64,000 bases of DNA from an uncultured Anaerolineae bacterium (GCA_937995825.1 CALKJO010000002.1:62001-126000), one strand, 5' to 3'. Numbered from the stretch's first letter, positions 17,136-27,400 are shown. Numbers and translations: made by a program. The notes: generated by a model not told the origin, from the sequence alone.

Positions 17136-17263
17136 ACAGAGGGGGCATGGGCGCGCAAACTGACCGGCGCTGAGAAGCCAGGGCTTACGCTCTGCATCTC
17201 GGCGGACTTTGCGGTTGAGTCTTTTTTCAGGGATGGTTACGAAGTTGAGGCAGTCAGCGAGCC

Positions 17264-18292
17264 TCATTTCTTGTAGCTGTCCGTCGTCTCTAGATTCACC
17301 TCCGCTGCGATGCTCAGCTCGACTTTGCGGCGGCGATAGCTGCTCGGAGTCGGCGGCGGATTGGCGCGATAATGCGCGACCATCGCGCTCAGATACGTCT
17401 CCACCGGCGTGTAAACCATGCCCAGTTCGCGCTTGCTGAGCGCATTGTCCAGCTCGGACATCCAGCGCTCGCTGAATGGTGAACAATCCGGCAGCAAGCC
17501 ATCCGCCTGCAAGCGCGCGCGCGGCGCGCGGACGATCTGCGCCTCGACGCCCATGATCGCCGCCAGCAGCCCGATAAACTCTTCCAATGTCAGCGTTTCA
17601 TCCTGCGAGATGTTGTACGCCTTGCCCTCGCCTGCGCCAAGCGCGATCACGCGCATGATCGCCTGCACAACATCGCCCGCATAGACATGCCGCAGGGGAT
17701 AATTCGGGGTTGAGGGCGCGATGATCCCGCCGCCGTCATCCAAGCGCAGAATGTAGTTATAGAGGCGCAAAAAATGATCGCGCTCGCTGTTGACCATCGG
17801 CAGGCGCAGTGCGGTGTACGGGAATTTTTCCTGCTCCCACGCGGCGCGCAGGACATCCTCGCAGCGCCGCTTGTCCATCCCATACCGCCATTCTTCGTAG
17901 CTGAATGTGTTTTCGACCGGCGCAGGCATCAGCAGACCGGGGTAGCTGTCCTCGGTAAAGGGGCGGCGCGCCCCTTCCAGCACCAGATAGACCTGCCCGC
18001 TGCTGAGAAAAACATAATGCCCTGTCCGGTCGCGCAGCAGCCGGATGATCGCCCGAGTATCTTCTTCTTTATATAATGTAGTGTCAACAACGGCATCAAA
18101 AGTGCGCCGTCCGAGCGCAGCGGCGATCTGACCGGGCTGCGTCCGGTCGCCGCGCAGCCGCTCAACCGACTCGGGAAGCTGATCGCGCGTCCGCCCGCGG
18201 TTGAAGATCGTAACGCGATGCCCGGCATCCAGAAGCGCAAGCGCCAGAAAATGACCGAGATTGCGCGTCCCACCAATGATGAGAATATTCAT
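17264..18292 (-). CDS. NAD-dependent epimerase/dehydratase family protein (extended SDR)
   Basis: A 342-residue Rossmann-fold enzyme. MNILIIGGTRNLGHFLALAL is a dinucleotide-binding motif of the GGTxxxG kind found in atypical SDRs of the CSP41/isoflavone-reductase-like branch. VVDTTLYKEED, HYVFLSSGQVY and YGMDKRRCED (active-site Tyr and Lys) follow in the expected order. YNISQDETLTLEEFI is the C-terminal substrate-domain block typical of nucleoside-diphosphate-sugar epimerase relatives. The C-terminus has a Lys/Arg-rich tail. Substrate not determinable. It is transcribed divergently from the lipoprotein-MFS operon. Confidence 0.82.
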   Translation of the reverse strand: MNILIIGGTRNLGHFLALALLDAGHRVTIFNRGRTRDQLPESVERLRGDRTQPGQIAAALGRRTFDAVVDTTLYKEEDTRAIIRLLRDRTGHYVFLSSGQVYLVLEGARRPFTEDSYPGLLMPAPVENTFSYEEWRYGMDKRRCEDVLRAAWEQEKFPYTALRLPMVNSERDHFLRLYNYILRLDDGGGIIAPSTPNYPLRHVYAGDVVQAIMRVIALGAGEGKAYNISQDETLTLEEFIGLLAAIMGVEAQIVRAPRARLQADGLLPDCSPFSERWMSELDNALSKRELGMVYTPVETYLSAMVAHYRANPPPTPSSYRRRKVELSIAAEVNLETTDSYKK

Positions 18293-18373
18293 TGAGCGTT
18301 TCCTATCCTGTCTAACTCATTGTCCGATAAAATCTCTTTGTTGCTATTCTACAACTCCTACAGCTTTTACACT

Positions 18374-18379
18374 TATAAT
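18374..18379 (+). promoter_or_regulatory. Candidate -10 box (TATAAT) upstream of the lipoprotein-MFS operon
   Basis: TATAAT lies in an AT-rich patch of the 182-bp divergent intergenic region, 95 nt before the ATG at 18475. A matching -35 is not evident, and the leader would be about 90 nt, longer than the other cases here. Confidence 0.3.
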
Positions 18380-18474
18380 CACTGTCTATTCTGCATAAAC
18401 CACGGTCGATCACCGCTTCAACCTGCCGCTGCATGGTTTTTTGTACCCTGAAACAGCAGGAGGATACGTGTACA

Positions 18475-19374
18475 ATGGAAAAGTATAGAGACAGACAAGA
18501 GAAGGATGCTGCTTTGTCCCGCACAATCAGTGCTGCTTTCTGGATGATCTTCGCTCTGGCGCTGGCGGCATGTGCCGGTGTGCAGAGCGCTTCCACGCCC
18601 ACCCCAACCCCCGACCCTATCGCCTTGGTGACGCAAGCCGCCGCCAACATCCGCTCAGCCCAGACTTTCCGCCTGACCATCGCCCAGACCGGACCCGATT
18701 ATCGCATTCGTACGGTGCAGGGAACAGCAACCTTTCGCCGCGCTGAGGGGCAGTACATCACGCCCAACGTGATCCAGGCGCAGGTGCGCGTGGTCATTCT
18801 GGGCATTCCGCTGGCAATTGATATTTTTGCGCGCGGCGAAGCCCAGTGGGTGCGCGCGGTGTTCACAGGCAACCAGTGGTCAAACGCTTTCATCTTCGCG
18901 CCCGGTTTCAATCCGTCCGCTTTAATTGCCGAGGAAACCGGCTTCAACGCCGCGCTCAATGCCCTGCTCGATCTCGACTACATCGGAGTCGAAACGCTGG
19001 AGACGGGCGTCAGCGCGCACCATCTATCGGGGCTGGCGACCGGCGAGGGCATGAACGCGCTGCTGGTGGGCATCATCCAGGCGCGCGGCGAAGTCCCGGT
19101 CGATGTCTACATCGATACTGAGACGCTCCAGCCCGTCCGCTTCGTGCTGCGCATGTTTGAAGCCAATCCGGGCAGCGCGACGTTTGGCGGCGTGCCGGAG
19201 CTGGAAGCGACTCCTGAAGTCACCGCCGAGCCGCAGACCGAGCCTTACGTCTGGATTCTCGATATCTACGACATCAACGCGCCCGCCGAACTCGACGCGC
19301 CCGCCGAAAACGCGGATGCCGCCGCCGAGTCCACCCCAGAGACGATGCCTGAAACGACCGAGGACGCCGCATGA
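18475..19374 (+). CDS. LppX/LprAFG-like lipoprotein
   Basis: A 299-residue lipoprotein: basic N-region, hydrophobic segment and lipobox ALAAC with Cys33 as the lipidated residue, then a TPTPTPDP linker. The mature domain (IALVTQAAANIRSAQTFRL, YIGVETLETGVSAHHLSG, VPVDVYIDTETLQPVRFV) follows the pattern of the LppX/LprG/LolA-like half-barrel that holds acyl chains of glycolipids or triacylglycerides. The C-terminal tail is acidic and Ala/Glu-rich. An AGGAGG sequence ends 11 nt before the ATG at 18475, which is why this start is chosen over the in-frame ATG at 18433. The stop overlaps the MFS start by ATGA, a pairing reminiscent of the mycobacterial LprG-Rv1410 lipid export operon. Confidence 0.82.
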   Translation: MEKYRDRQEKDAALSRTISAAFWMIFALALAACAGVQSASTPTPTPDPIALVTQAAANIRSAQTFRLTIAQTGPDYRIRTVQGTATFRRAEGQYITPNVIQAQVRVVILGIPLAIDIFARGEAQWVRAVFTGNQWSNAFIFAPGFNPSALIAEETGFNAALNALLDLDYIGVETLETGVSAHHLSGLATGEGMNALLVGIIQARGEVPVDVYIDTETLQPVRFVLRMFEANPGSATFGGVPELEATPEVTAEPQTEPYVWILDIYDINAPAELDAPAENADAAAESTPETMPETTEDAA

Positions 19375-21053
19375 CCCATACGCGCACTGTCAATCCCTGG
19401 CTGGTTCTGGCGCTGGTTTGCATCCCCGTTTTCGTCGGGTCGCTCGACCTGACGATCGTCTCGGCGTTCCTGCCCGAAATCATCATCCAGTTCGAACTGC
19501 CCATCGAATCCGTCATCGATGATGCGGCGTGGGTCGTCAGCGGCTATCTGCTCGCCTATACCATCAGCATGATCTTCATGGGGCGCGTCAGCGACCTGAT
19601 CGGGCGTCAGCGCGCTTTCGTCATCTGCTTGATCATCTTCATGATCGGCTCATTGATCGTCGCCGAGGTCGATCCGCGCGCGCAGCACGGGCTGACCAAC
19701 ACGGTTTTCAACCTCCTGTTTCGTCTCGAAGGCAGACGCCCCGATCCGGGCGAAGCCGCGCTGATCACGGTCGTCATCGGGCGCGTGATCCAGGCGCTCG
19801 GCGCAGGCGCGATTGTGCCGGTGTCGCTGGCGCTGGTCGGCGATCTGTTCTCCCCGCAGCACCGCGCCCGCCCGCTGGGGTTGATCGGCGCCATGGACAC
19901 GCTCGGCTGGGTGCTGGGGCATCTTTACGGCGGCATCATGGTCAACTGGTTCGCCGTCAACCGCCAGGGCTTCAGCGACTTCATCGCCGCGCTGGGGCTG
20001 AATGTCCCGCCTCCTGACTGGCGGACGCTGTTTCTGCTCAATATCCCGATCTCGATCATCGCGCTCGTTGGCGTGCTGTGGGCGCTGCGCGGCGTCAAAC
20101 AGGAGCGCGCTGTAGGCGGCTTCGACCTGCTTGGGACGGCGCTCATCAGCGGCGCGCTCATCTGCGTGGTGGCGGGCTTAGGCGCGAACATCGAGATCGC
20201 GACCACTGCCGCCAGCTTTGAGGATGTAGGCGGGCTGCCCGCTTATGCCGCGCCGGTGCTGGCATTGGGCGGAGTCCTGTTCGTGCTGTTCTTGGTGGTT
20301 GAGACGCGGGTCAAACATCCGCTCTTCGACCTGAAGATGCTGGCGCGGCGCAGCGTCGCATCGGGGTTGGGGACCAACCTGTTCGTCGGCTTCTGTCTGA
20401 TGGTCGGTCTGGTGAGCGTGCCGATTCTGGTCAATATCCGCGTCGCGGATGCGTCCGCGCTGGCGGAGGCGGCGCTTCAGGTCGGGATTCTGCTCTCCGC
20501 GCTGACCGTGCCGATGGCGCTGGCGGCGATCCCTGGCGGCTGGCTGGCGGATCGGGTCGGCAATGCGCGGGCGGCGTTCATCGGGCTGGCGCTGGCGGCG
20601 GTCGGCTTCGCCCTCATCTGGCGCACCTGGACGCTGGACGTATCCGATGCGCTGATCGCGCTGGAGATGGCGCTAGTGGGCGTCGGTCTGGGGCTGACCT
20701 TCTCCCCGATCAGCGCCGCCGTCATCGACACTGCCGATCAGGACAAGCTCGGCACAGCGTCCGCGCTGGTCATCATCATGCGCCTGCTCGGCATGACCAT
20801 CAGCATCGCCCTGCTCACCTCGACCGCCTCCGCGCGGCTGTCGTATCTGGCAGCGCGCAAACTCGGTCCCAACCTGGTCGATGCGTATCAGGCGATTGAT
20901 GTCTATGCCCACCTGACCGTCCAGGTCTTGAGCGAAATGGGCTTGGCGGGCGCGCTCATCTGCCTGATCGGGCTGCTGCCATCACTGGGCTTGCAGTCGC
21001 GGGTGCGCACTGCGCAGCCGCGCGATCTGCCCGCCCCGCAGAGCGGAGATTGA
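19371..21053 (+). CDS. MFS transporter, DHA2-like (14 TM)
   Basis: A 560-residue inner-membrane transporter with about 14 hydrophobic helices. The motif-A equivalent GRVSDLIGRQRAF lies between TM2 and TM3, AWVVSGYLLAYTI in TM2, and GRVIQALGAGAIVPVSLAL matches the DHA2/EmrB family. GWLADRVGNARAAF is the second-half motif A. Relative to drug exporters there are insertions near residues 100-125 (VDPRAQHGL ... EGRRPDPGE) and 195-210. Overlap with the lipoprotein gene makes a lipid or lipoglycan export role, as in mycobacterial P55/Rv1410, more likely than simple drug efflux; that is an inference from gene order. Confidence 0.87.
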   Translation: MTHTRTVNPWLVLALVCIPVFVGSLDLTIVSAFLPEIIIQFELPIESVIDDAAWVVSGYLLAYTISMIFMGRVSDLIGRQRAFVICLIIFMIGSLIVAEVDPRAQHGLTNTVFNLLFRLEGRRPDPGEAALITVVIGRVIQALGAGAIVPVSLALVGDLFSPQHRARPLGLIGAMDTLGWVLGHLYGGIMVNWFAVNRQGFSDFIAALGLNVPPPDWRTLFLLNIPISIIALVGVLWALRGVKQERAVGGFDLLGTALISGALICVVAGLGANIEIATTAASFEDVGGLPAYAAPVLALGGVLFVLFLVVETRVKHPLFDLKMLARRSVASGLGTNLFVGFCLMVGLVSVPILVNIRVADASALAEAALQVGILLSALTVPMALAAIPGGWLADRVGNARAAFIGLALAAVGFALIWRTWTLDVSDALIALEMALVGVGLGLTFSPISAAVIDTADQDKLGTASALVIIMRLLGMTISIALLTSTASARLSYLAARKLGPNLVDAYQAIDVYAHLTVQVLSEMGLAGALICLIGLLPSLGLQSRVRTAQPRDLPAPQSGD

Positions 21054-21063
21054 CGAGGGGAAC

Positions 21064-21687
21064 ATGCTCCCGGAAACAACGCGGTCGATCACCGTTGATG
21101 AGTTCCTGAGCCGCTACGCGGAGCAGCACGCCGAGTGGGTCGATGGACAGGTGATCGTCATGGCGAACAATGCGCGCCACAGCTTCATCCTCGAATTTCT
21201 GATCAAGCTCTTCGGGCTGGTTCTCGATTTCAATCGGTTGGGCATTCTGATCATCGCCGGCGTGCCGATGCGGTTGGGCGAGGGCAAGCCCATCCGCGAA
21301 CCCGACCTGATGATCCTGCTCAATACCCACCGAGGTCGTGTTAAAGAGACCTACATTGACGGGCGGGCGGATATCGCGGTTGAAACTGTGTCGCCGGAGA
21401 GCGTCGCCCGCGATTACGGAGAAAAATTCATGGAATACGAGGCGGCTGGTATCCCGGAGTACTGGCTGTTTGACCCGGAGCGCGAGCAGGTCTTTCTCTA
21501 CGCGCTTGAAGAACGGGATGGCACATTCATTTACATTCGTCAGCCAGAAGATGAACAGGGGCGCATCTTCTCGCGCCTGCTCCCTGGCGCATACCTCGAA
21601 ACGCGCTGGATGCTGGATCATGCCCGTCCACAGGGCGCGCAGCTTGTTGAGCTGGCGCAGACCATGAGCGGCACAACAGCGGAATAA
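21064..21687 (+). CDS. Uma2-family (DUF820) putative nuclease
   Basis: A 207-residue member of the Uma2 family with the PD-(D/E)XK core: ITVDEFLSRYAEQHAEWVDG at the N-terminus, REPDLMILL (metal-binding Asp), VETVSPES (second acid) and the IPEYWLFDPE strand, in normal family order and length. Uma2 proteins occur in many copies in Cyanobacteria and Chloroflexota and their biological role is not settled. GAGGGG precedes the ATG closely. It follows the MFS gene by 10 bp and so may be read through with it. The nearest relative in the window is the frameshifted copy at 4423-5036. Confidence 0.85.
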   Translation: MLPETTRSITVDEFLSRYAEQHAEWVDGQVIVMANNARHSFILEFLIKLFGLVLDFNRLGILIIAGVPMRLGEGKPIREPDLMILLNTHRGRVKETYIDGRADIAVETVSPESVARDYGEKFMEYEAAGIPEYWLFDPEREQVFLYALEERDGTFIYIRQPEDEQGRIFSRLLPGAYLETRWMLDHARPQGAQLVELAQTMSGTTAE

Positions 21688-21715
21688 GCAGCGGCATTCG
21701 CCAAATGGAAGCACA

Positions 21716-21740
21716 GGGGCGCCCCGCTCTAAGACGCCCC
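21716..21740. terminator. Weak GC hairpin between convergent genes
   Basis: GGGGCG (21716-21721) and CGCCCC (21735-21740) can pair around a 13-nt loop between the Uma2 and pepF stops. No T-run is present, so this is tentative. Confidence 0.3.
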
Positions 21741-21750
21741 GCATCCGCCT

Positions 21751-23565
21751 CTACGCGCCTTCGATCTCCGACGCCAGCAGCTCTTCCTGCGAAACCAGCA
21801 TCTCCAGCGCCGCCAAGCCCTCCTGCCAGAAGCCCGGATCGCGCAGATCGACCCCGACTTTCGCCAGGATGTTTTCCGGGTAATCGCTGTCGCCCGCCGC
21901 CAGCACCTCCAGATACTTTGGCTCGAACGCCGCCCCTTCCCTGCGATACAGGTTGAACAGCGCCAGCACCAGCAGTTCACCAAAAGCATACGCATAGACA
22001 TAGCCCGGCGTGCTGATGAAATGTGGAATATAGCTCCACCATAAGCCGTAATCCTCGCGCAGCGTCACGCTGTCGCCGAACATCGCGCGCTGCGTTTGCA
22101 GCCACAGGGCGCTGATCCGCTCCGTCGACAGCTCGCCCTCGCTGCGCCGTGCCGTGTGCAGCGCATCCTCGAAGCGGTTCATGCTCACCTGGCGAAAGAT
22201 GGTCGCAAAGCTGTCCTCGATCTTGCCTGCTACCAGCGCCAGCCGCGCCGCCGGATGGGTCTCTCTCGCCATCACCTCATCGAACACCAGCATCTCGCCG
22301 AAAGTCGATGCCATCTCCGCCGTCGTCAGCGGCGTATACATCCCGATGATGCCCTGCGCCTGCGCCGCCAGATAGCCATGCACGCCGTGACCGAGTTCGT
22401 GCGCCAGCGTCATCACATCGCGCGTCTTGCCGGTGTAATTCATGAACACATACGGATGCGCTGATGGCACAGTGCTGGAGCAGAACGCCCCGCCGCGCTT
22501 ATTCGGCAGCAGCGCCGCGTGAATCCAGTTCTCATCGAAAAAACGGCGGACGATCGCGCCCAAACGCGGACTGAACGCAGCATACGCATTCTGCACCAGA
22601 CCGCGCGCATCGTCCCATGCGTAATCGCGCTCCTCAACGCCGATATTGATCGGCGCGTAGCGATCGTAGTCGTAAAGCTCATCCAGCTTGAGCAGGCGGC
22701 GCTTGATGTTATAGTGACGCGCCACTAGCTCATAGCGCGACGTGACCGCCTGAATCAGCGCCTCCACCGTCTCATCGCTGGCTTTGTTGGATAGATTGCG
22801 CGCCGCAATCCACGATGGATACCCGCGCCGCCGATCATCACTGGCTTTGTCCGCCACGATCACGTTGAAGATATACGTCAGCTCCATGCTCCGGCTGCGC
22901 AGTGTCGCGGTCAGCGAGTCGGCGGCTTTGCGGCGCGTTTCGCGGTCGGGATCGTGCAGCTTAGCCAGAATCTGCGACTGCGTGAGCTGCGCCCCGTCAT
23001 ACTCAAACCGAAGCGCGCTGGTCAGCTTGGTGAAAAAGCGCGACCACGCGCTGCTGCCCGTGACGCTCTTTTCAACCAAAAGCTGCTCCTCGATCTCGCT
23101 CAGCGTATACGGGATATAGCGGCGCTCCGCCTCCAGATAGTGACGATATTTGCCCAGCGCCGGGTCTGCCAGCAGCTTTTCCGCGCCCGCCTCATCGACG
23201 GCGCGCCATTCCAGCTCGAAAAAAAGCAGCTTCTGCTGCAGCGCCGCCCCATGCTCAGTGACGCGCTGCGCCAGCGCCGACCAGACCGGATCAGCGGTGT
23301 CGGTCGAAAAATTCAGGAAGGCAAACGCGCTGACGCGCCCGCTCAGGTCGTAGATCGCCTCCATCTCCTGCATCGCCGCGACCATCTCCGCCGCCGTCAT
23401 GCTGGCGACTTTGCCGCGATACGCGGCAGCAAAAGCATCTGCCATCGCCATGACGCGCTCCATGTCAGCGCTGATCGCTGGATCGTCGCCGCCTGCATAA
23501 AAGATCGATAAATCCCAAGTGACATTTTCCGCCCCAGTGACTGGCTCGGCAGCTGTCTCGACCAT
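21751..23565 (-). CDS. pepF: Oligoendopeptidase F, M3 family
   Basis: A 604-residue cytosolic zinc metallopeptidase that degrades short peptides. The gluzincin motif HELGHGVHGYLA is at about residues 389-393, and the third ligand lies in the following helix (FGEMLVFDE). VTWDLSIFY near the N-terminus and the C-terminal FISTPGYVYAYAFGELLVLALF are hallmarks of PepF. An in-frame start seven codons upstream (23586) exists, but GGAG lies 8 nt before the ATG at 23565, which is preferred. It is a single gene, converging with the Uma2 gene and diverging from the pterin dehydratase gene across about 250 bp. Confidence 0.93.
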   Translation of the reverse strand: MVETAAEPVTGAENVTWDLSIFYAGGDDPAISADMERVMAMADAFAAAYRGKVASMTAAEMVAAMQEMEAIYDLSGRVSAFAFLNFSTDTADPVWSALAQRVTEHGAALQQKLLFFELEWRAVDEAGAEKLLADPALGKYRHYLEAERRYIPYTLSEIEEQLLVEKSVTGSSAWSRFFTKLTSALRFEYDGAQLTQSQILAKLHDPDRETRRKAADSLTATLRSRSMELTYIFNVIVADKASDDRRRGYPSWIAARNLSNKASDETVEALIQAVTSRYELVARHYNIKRRLLKLDELYDYDRYAPINIGVEERDYAWDDARGLVQNAYAAFSPRLGAIVRRFFDENWIHAALLPNKRGGAFCSSTVPSAHPYVFMNYTGKTRDVMTLAHELGHGVHGYLAAQAQGIIGMYTPLTTAEMASTFGEMLVFDEVMARETHPAARLALVAGKIEDSFATIFRQVSMNRFEDALHTARRSEGELSTERISALWLQTQRAMFGDSVTLREDYGLWWSYIPHFISTPGYVYAYAFGELLVLALFNLYRREGAAFEPKYLEVLAAGDSDYPENILAKVGVDLRDPGFWQEGLAALEMLVSQEELLASEIEGA

Positions 23566-23815
23566 CGTCAGCGCTCCTTCTGTCATTTTTTTACGGATAA
23601 GATTTCCTAACCGTGTTGCGTTTAATTCATAGCGCCTTTTTGAGACGGTGTCAACAATTTCAGAGCGGAAAAATGAACACGTTGAGGAAGCCAGTCAGTC
23701 CGCGTCCTATCCCTCATCACCGGCGCCTTTGCGCTGCGCTTTCACGACGTCCTTTTTGACTTTCCGCCCGCATCCGTGCATCATATAAGCACAGTCAGCA
23801 CAATCTGAGGAGCAT

Positions 23816-24121
23816 ATGGCAAACATAGAGGCATTAGAGGAGGCGCAGATCGCGGCGCGCCTCGCCCGCTTGAACGGCTGGGAACGCGACGGCATGGTAA
23901 TCAAGAAGACCTTCCCGATGGAAACTTACATGACCGGGCTGGCGTTCGCGTCGGCGGTCGGGACAGTCTGCGAAGTGCGCGGGCATCACCCGGACATCCT
24001 GATCGGCTGGCGGCGCGTCGTCGTCAGCTTCACCACCCATGACGCCGGCAATATGCTGACGGATAACGACTTTGACGCCGCCGAAGCGGTTGACGCGCTG
24101 GGCTATCCTCCGCAGGCGTGA
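23816..24121 (+). CDS. phhB: 4a-hydroxytetrahydrobiopterin dehydratase (pterin-4-alpha-carbinolamine dehydratase)
   Basis: A 101-residue PCD/DCoH-family enzyme that dehydrates 4a-hydroxytetrahydropterin during cofactor recycling. The family core EVRGHHPDILIGWRRVVVSF is present with the tandem histidines of the active site, and THDAGNMLTDNDFDAAEAVD follows; length is typical. No aromatic amino-acid hydroxylase is nearby, and in many bacteria the protein has other roles, for example in molybdopterin or alternative pterin metabolism. AGGAG precedes the ATG by a short 3-nt spacing. It is followed one base later by the small membrane protein gene, so they form a short operon with the kinase. Confidence 0.92.
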   Translation: MANIEALEEAQIAARLARLNGWERDGMVIKKTFPMETYMTGLAFASAVGTVCEVRGHHPDILIGWRRVVVSFTTHDAGNMLTDNDFDAAEAVDALGYPPQA

Positions 24122-24122
24122 G

Positions 24123-24467
24123 ATGGACTGGCTGCTGCGGCTGTATGGGCTGCCGCATGAGGCGCTGCACGCGCTGGCGCTGCGCCTGATCGGGCGGCGC
24201 GCGATCCGCGTGACGCGGACGCACATCGACATCCCCGGCGACCTGACGACATGGCAGTATGTCTTTGTGGCGGGACTGCCGGCGTTGGTCTTCGGCGGCA
24301 TCACCGCCGCCGCGGCGGTCGCGCTGCTGAACGCCGACAGCATCATCACGGCGGCGCTGGCGCTGCTGGTGGTGACGCTGGCGGGCATCGGCGCAGCCGG
24401 CACGGTCGGAGACCTTACCCTGATCACGGAACGCTTGGCGCAGGATCGCGCCGAACCGAGCGAATGA
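24123..24467 (+). CDS. Small membrane protein with an HExxH motif (DUF3267-like?)
   Basis: A 114-residue protein. The N-terminal amphipathic stretch carries PHEALHALALRLIGRR, where HEALH fits the zinc-peptidase HExxH pattern. Two hydrophobic helices (about 48-70 and 75-100) follow. This layout resembles small putative zincin membrane proteins such as DUF3267, but no third ligand is obvious, so the assignment is tentative. The ATG at 24123 starts one base after the phhB stop. An upstream in-frame ATG at 24072 would overlap phhB and adds nothing conserved. It ends one base before the kinase start. Confidence 0.6.
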   Translation: MDWLLRLYGLPHEALHALALRLIGRRAIRVTRTHIDIPGDLTTWQYVFVAGLPALVFGGITAAAAVALLNADSIITAALALLVVTLAGIGAAGTVGDLTLITERLAQDRAEPSE

Positions 24468-24468
24468 C

Positions 24469-27400
24469 ATGTCTGGACTGGTGGCTGGACGCTATTGTAG
24501 GCTCGACCGCATCGGATCGGGCAGCATGGGCGAAGTCTATCGCGCTCACGATCGCCTGACGGGAAAGACCGTCGCCCTCAAGCGCGTGCTTGTCCTAACT
24601 TCGACGCTCTCGTTTGCATCGCGCACTTCCGACTCGTCGAAACAGGCGCTCAATCTCGCGCTGGCGCGTGAATTTCGCGTCCTGGCATCGCTGCGCCATC
24701 CCCACATCATCAGTGTGCTGGACTATGGCTTCACGCCAGCCGATGATACGCCGTCCGCCAAAACGCCAGCACTCGACGAGCAGGATACGCGCATCCTCAC
24801 GCCGTTCGGCGCGCTTGACGATCAGCCCATCCGCAGAGCGCATCTGCGCCACATGCAGCCGTTCTTCACGATGGATTACCTTCAGTCCGCGCAGCCGTTC
24901 GACCGCGCCGCGCTCGGACTGACCGTGACAGCGCTGATCGAGCTGACCACACAGATGCTTCAGGCGCTGTCGTATCTGCATCGGCACGGCATTCTGCACC
25001 GCGATCTCAAGCCTGGCAACGTCCTGGTGACACGGGAAGGCGGCAAACAGCGCCTCCGTCTGGTCGATTTTGGGCTGTCCGACGCGGTCGGGACAAGCGC
25101 GATGCTGTCTGGGACGCTGCTTTACCTCGCGCCGGAAGCGCTGATGGGACAGCCGCTCTCCGCCGCAGCCGATCTCTACGCCGTTGGGGTCATGCTCTAC
25201 GAAGCGCTGGCAGGGCATAACCCGTTTTCCGGCAGTCCGAACCTGATCCACGATATTCAAACCCGCATCCCCGATATGACGCCGCTGTTCGCATCGGCGC
25301 AGGCGCGCCAGTCGCCCGGCTTGATCGCCGTGATCGAGCGGCTGCTCGCCAAAGACCCGCTCGACCGCTTTGAGAGTGCCGACCACCTGATCGCAGCGCT
25401 GCACGAGTCGGTCGGGCTGCCGCCGCTGGATGAGAACGCGCAAATCCGCGACAGCTTTCTCCAGGCAGCGCGCTTCGTCGGGCGCGATGCCGAGCTGGCG
25501 ACGCTGACCGACGCGCTGGAAGACGCGCTGCAAGGCAAAGGCAGCGTCTGGCTGGTCGGCGGCGAATCGGGCGTCGGCAAATCGCGCCTGCTGGAAGAGC
25601 TGCGGACGCACGCGCTGGTGTCTGGGGCAGTCGCGCTGCGCGGTCAGGGAGTCAGCAGCGGCGGACAGCCGTTCCAGCTCTGGCGCGATCCCGCCCGCCG
25701 GCTGTCGCTGGCGCTGATGGCGGATGACGAAACGCTGAGCGAGGATGTTTACAACGATGCCCGCGTCCTGAGCTGGATCGTCCCAGACATCGATCTGCTG
25801 ATCGGGCAAGCCATCCCGCCTGTCCCGTCCGCCGATGCGCTGGGGAAAATGCAGCGGCTCGCTGGGGCGCTGCTGGCGGCGCTCCGGCGGCTCAATGCGC
25901 CCGCGCTCATCATCCTGGAGGACATCCACTGGGCGCTGGAGAGCCTGGAGCTGCTCAAACTGCTGATCCCAGCCGCAGCGCGGATGCCGCTGCTGATCGT
26001 CGCCAGCTGCCGCGACGATGAACGCCCCGATCTGCCCACTGACCTGCCAGGGGCGCGCCTGCTGCGGCTCAACCGGCTCGACGATAACGCCATCGAAACA
26101 CTCAGCGCGGCGATGCTGGGCGAAGAACATCTCTCCGTCCAACTGCTGGCGCTGCTGCGCCGCGAAACCGAGGGCAACGCCTTCTTCCTCGTCGAGACGG
26201 TGCGCGCCCTCGCCGATCAGGCAGGGAGGCTGGCGGACATCAGCCGCGCCGCGCTGCCGGAGCAGGTGCTGGCGGGCGGCGTGCTGGATGTGATCCGGCG
26301 GCGGCTGGGGCGAGTCCCGTCTCATGCCCGCCCCCTGCTGGAACATGCGGCGGTCGCAGGACGGCAGATCGACCTGAACGTCATCAGCCGCGCCCTCTCC
26401 GCCGAGGTGAAGCAGATCGAGCCGCTTTTGCAGGCGGCGGCAGACGCGGCAGTCCTGGAAGTCAGCGACGGCGTCTGGCGCTTCAGCCATGACAAGCTGC
26501 GCGAGACGCTGCTGGCGGACATGGCGGCGGAAAAGCGCGCCGCGCTTGACCGCGCCGTCGCACAAGCCATCGAAGCCGCTTACCCCGACGACGATGATCA
26601 GGCAGCGGCGCTGACGCAGCATTGGCATCAGGCGGGCGATCTTGGCAAAGAAGCCCATTTCGCCTATCGCGCTGGCAGCAAAGCCTACAATCTGGGTCAG
26701 TTTCATGAAGCGCTGCGCCTGCTCAGACGCGCAGCAGAACTCATGCCCCCCAGCGCCCTGGAACACTGGGACGCCAACTTCCTCATCGCCAAAGCTTATC
26801 GCTTCCTCGGCGCGCTCGATACCGTCGTCGAGCTGGCAAAGTCGGCAGTCGAGACGGCGAAAGCCATGAACGACGAAGCCCGCCAGCTTCGCAGCATCAT
26901 TGAACTGATCTATGTCCTGCAGCTGCTCGGGCGGCGCGATGAAGCCGATGCGCTGCTCGCCGAGGCGCTGCCCCGCGCGGAGGCGCTCGGCGAGCCGATC
27001 ATCCTGATGTCCATTTTGAACCGCGCTGGTTTTCAGGCGGGCAGCGGCGGCGATCTGGATAAAGCGCTGACGTGTCATCTGCGGGCGCAGGCGATTGGCG
27101 ATGTACACGGCAGCGAAGAAGACAAGATGATTTTATTAAACAACCTGTCTCAGATATATTATTACAAAGGTGATATTGATGAGGCGTTGAGCATCGGCGA
27201 GCAGTTGATCAGAACCTATCGCGCCATGAACAATATGCACTATCTCAGCGACACTTATGGCAATCAGGGCGTGCTGCTGTGGAGCAGTGGGCGCTACACA
27301 GACGCAATCCCCGTCCTCGAAAAGGCGCTGGAGCTGAATGTCCGGCTTGGCAAAGAGCAGAATGAAGCGACCACCCTGATCACCATGGGCTACTGCTACG

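Noticed and set aside
24595..27108. Open reading frame of 837 codons antisense to the kinase-ATPase gene
   Set aside because: Antisense frame of a GC-rich gene with obvious domains on the plus strand; the product is Arg/Gln-rich with no family match.
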